Source of the DNA: Gymnodinialimonas sp. 57CJ19 | GTDB lineage: Bacteria > Pseudomonadota > Alphaproteobacteria > Rhodobacterales > Rhodobacteraceae | Direction of reading: 5' to 3' | Length of the DNA stretch: 64,000 nt | Assembly (NCBI RefSeq): GCF_038396845.1 | Contig: NZ_CP151587.1 | Span: forward strand, 1,400,001-1,464,000 | Shown here: piece by piece, positions 61,488-64,000 of the stretch | Layout of the letters: every line of letters begins with the position of its first letter | Numbering within the stretch: position 1 is the first letter of the stretch | Position numbers and translations under genes: made by a program | The notes under the pieces: model-generated | Told to the model about the DNA's origin: nothing | Databases searched by the model: none | What the model saw: the letters and a program-made list of their open reading frames with translations, nothing else

Positions 61488-62172
61488 GACGCCTCGCGTT
61501 TGTAAGCTTTTGTGGAATGGATATGGGGTCTTGCGGCGGTGGGGCAAGGTCGCTGTCGTCGCGATGATCGCGACCCCTGTTGCGGCAGACACGACCACGA
61601 TCCTCGCTTTGGGCGATAGTTTGACGGCGGGCTACGGCTTGCGGCAGTCCGATGGCTTGGTGCCGCAGTTGCAGGAATGGCTGATTGGGCGCGGCCAGGA
61701 CGTGACGCTGATCAACGCGGGCGTGTCAGGCGATACGACCGCTGGCGGCTTGGCCCGGCTGGAATGGAGCCTGACGCCCGAGGTGGATGCAATCATCGTG
61801 GCTTTGGGCGGCAATGACTTTCTGCGCGGCCTTGACCCGGCAGAAAGCCGGGCGAACCTTGCGGGTATCTTGCAAATTGCCGCCACCGCAGAGCTAGAGG
61901 TCCTGTTGGTCGGCATCGTCGCCTCCGGCAACTACGGCCCGGATTTCCAGCGGGATTTCAACGCCATGTACCCCGCGCTCTCGCAAGAGTTCAGCACCCT
62001 TCTGGCCCGTGACTTCTTTGAAGGCTTCCGGGCGCCTGTCGCGGCGGGTGCGGCCGTGGCCGATTACATGCAGCGCGATGGTATTCATCCCAATCCCGCA
62101 GGCGTCGCGTTGATTGTGGAGGAGCTTGGCCCGCAGGTTGAGGCACTGATCGCCCGCGCCGCCGCGCCATAG
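61486..62172 (+). CDS. tesA: TesA-type GDSL esterase/thioesterase
   Basis: A 228-aa exported SGNH hydrolase: signal segment VAVVAMIATPVAA, block I LALGDSLTAGYG with the nucleophile serine, block III GGNDFLRG and the catalytic Asp/His in DGIHPNPAG. It likely hydrolyses short esters or acyl-CoA in the periplasm. The ATG at 61486 precedes the signal peptide by more than 20 residues; a downstream start such as the TTG before RRWGKV is possible. Confidence 0.88.
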   Translation: MTPRVCKLLWNGYGVLRRWGKVAVVAMIATPVAADTTTILALGDSLTAGYGLRQSDGLVPQLQEWLIGRGQDVTLINAGVSGDTTAGGLARLEWSLTPEVDAIIVALGGNDFLRGLDPAESRANLAGILQIAATAELEVLLVGIVASGNYGPDFQRDFNAMYPALSQEFSTLLARDFFEGFRAPVAAGAAVADYMQRDGIHPNPAGVALIVEELGPQVEALIARAAAP

Positions 62173-62191
62173 TCTTGCCAAACCCGCGCAT

Positions 62192-62220
62192 AAACGAGCG
62201 TTAAAATTGACAAAACGAAC
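62192..62220. promoter_or_regulatory. glpD promoter with AAACGA direct repeats
   Basis: AAACGAGC (62192-62199) and AAACGAAC (62213-62220) are spaced 21 bp apart, two helical turns, around a -35-like TTGACA (62207-62212). DeoR-type regulators such as GlpR commonly bind AAACGA-like direct repeats. It lies 60-90 bp before glpD. Confidence 0.4.
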
Positions 62221-62279
62221 ATGGGGTGAAATGAGGTTTTCAGCCTGACACCCAAGGCCAGTAGCCCAAGGACATGCCC

Positions 62280-64000
<1,721 letters not shown>

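Overview
The window looks like a roseobacter-type alphaproteobacterium (Rhodobacteraceae). The chromosomal part on the right carries acs, glpD and glpK, a UTRA-type GntR regulator and GC-rich intergenic repeats in that style. About the first 52.1 kb is most of an integrative and conjugative element (ICE). Its right end abuts the 3' end of a tRNA-Met(CAT) gene at 52113-52189; its left end lies outside the window. The evidence for an ICE is a complete trb-type mating apparatus, a relaxase, a TraG coupling protein, a signal-peptidase-like TraF, an excisionase-like gene and a large serine recombinase whose reading frame runs into the tRNA.

Layout. 1-6000 (minus strand): a two-component system (response regulator, then kinase) is followed in the same direction by ccmF, ccmG, ccmH and ccmI, the late cytochrome c assembly genes. 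6158-15229: copper and metal cargo, namely a Met-rich EF-hand protein, a CueR-type promoter dyad, two membrane proteins, a CopA P-type ATPase, a cation diffusion facilitator, a DUF411 protein, a sialidase-fold secreted protein, an L,D-transpeptidase broken by an 8-bp duplication, a Crp/Fnr regulator and a small periplasmic protein. 15634-22868: ICE backbone genes (DUF932, ParB-like, Toprim, DUF2493, DUF736). The first two are each preceded by the same hairpin leader. 23041-25351: a LuxR-type regulator translationally coupled to a secreted protein and a possible papain-like cysteine protein. 25365-27251: a regulatory module resembling that of ICEMlSymR7A of Mesorhizobium: a QseC-like repressor, a QseM-like DUF2285 protein, an FseA-like gene split by a +1 frame change, and an RdfS-like excisionase. 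27256-33375: DUF2840, TraF, lytic transglycosylase, relaxase, TraG and a ribbon-helix-helix protein.

33557-40498 is an AT-richer cargo block inserted between traG and trbB. It holds a 1460-aa protein with an Mrr-like nuclease motif at the N-terminus, a long helical repeat middle and a PIN-like C-terminus, followed by a 641-aa partner of no family I recognise. It is my best candidate for an undescribed defence system. 40898-50420 is trbBCDEJ(K)LFGI plus DUF2274, mostly with overlapping stop and start codons. 50540-52156 is the serine recombinase. From 52264 rightwards is ordinary chromosome: GntR regulator, acs, a triple 35-bp G6/C6 repeat, LysR, an Ldh-like protein, a metallophosphatase, a YbbA/YbbP-type ABC exporter, a TesA-type esterase, and glpD-glpK (glpK cut by the window edge).

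How it fits together: the element appears to confer copper tolerance, combining Cu(I) export, periplasmic copper handling and spare parts for the copper-sensitive cytochrome c assembly step. It also carries a nuclease-based cargo, and it controls its own excision and transfer by a repressor, antiactivator and frameshift circuit.
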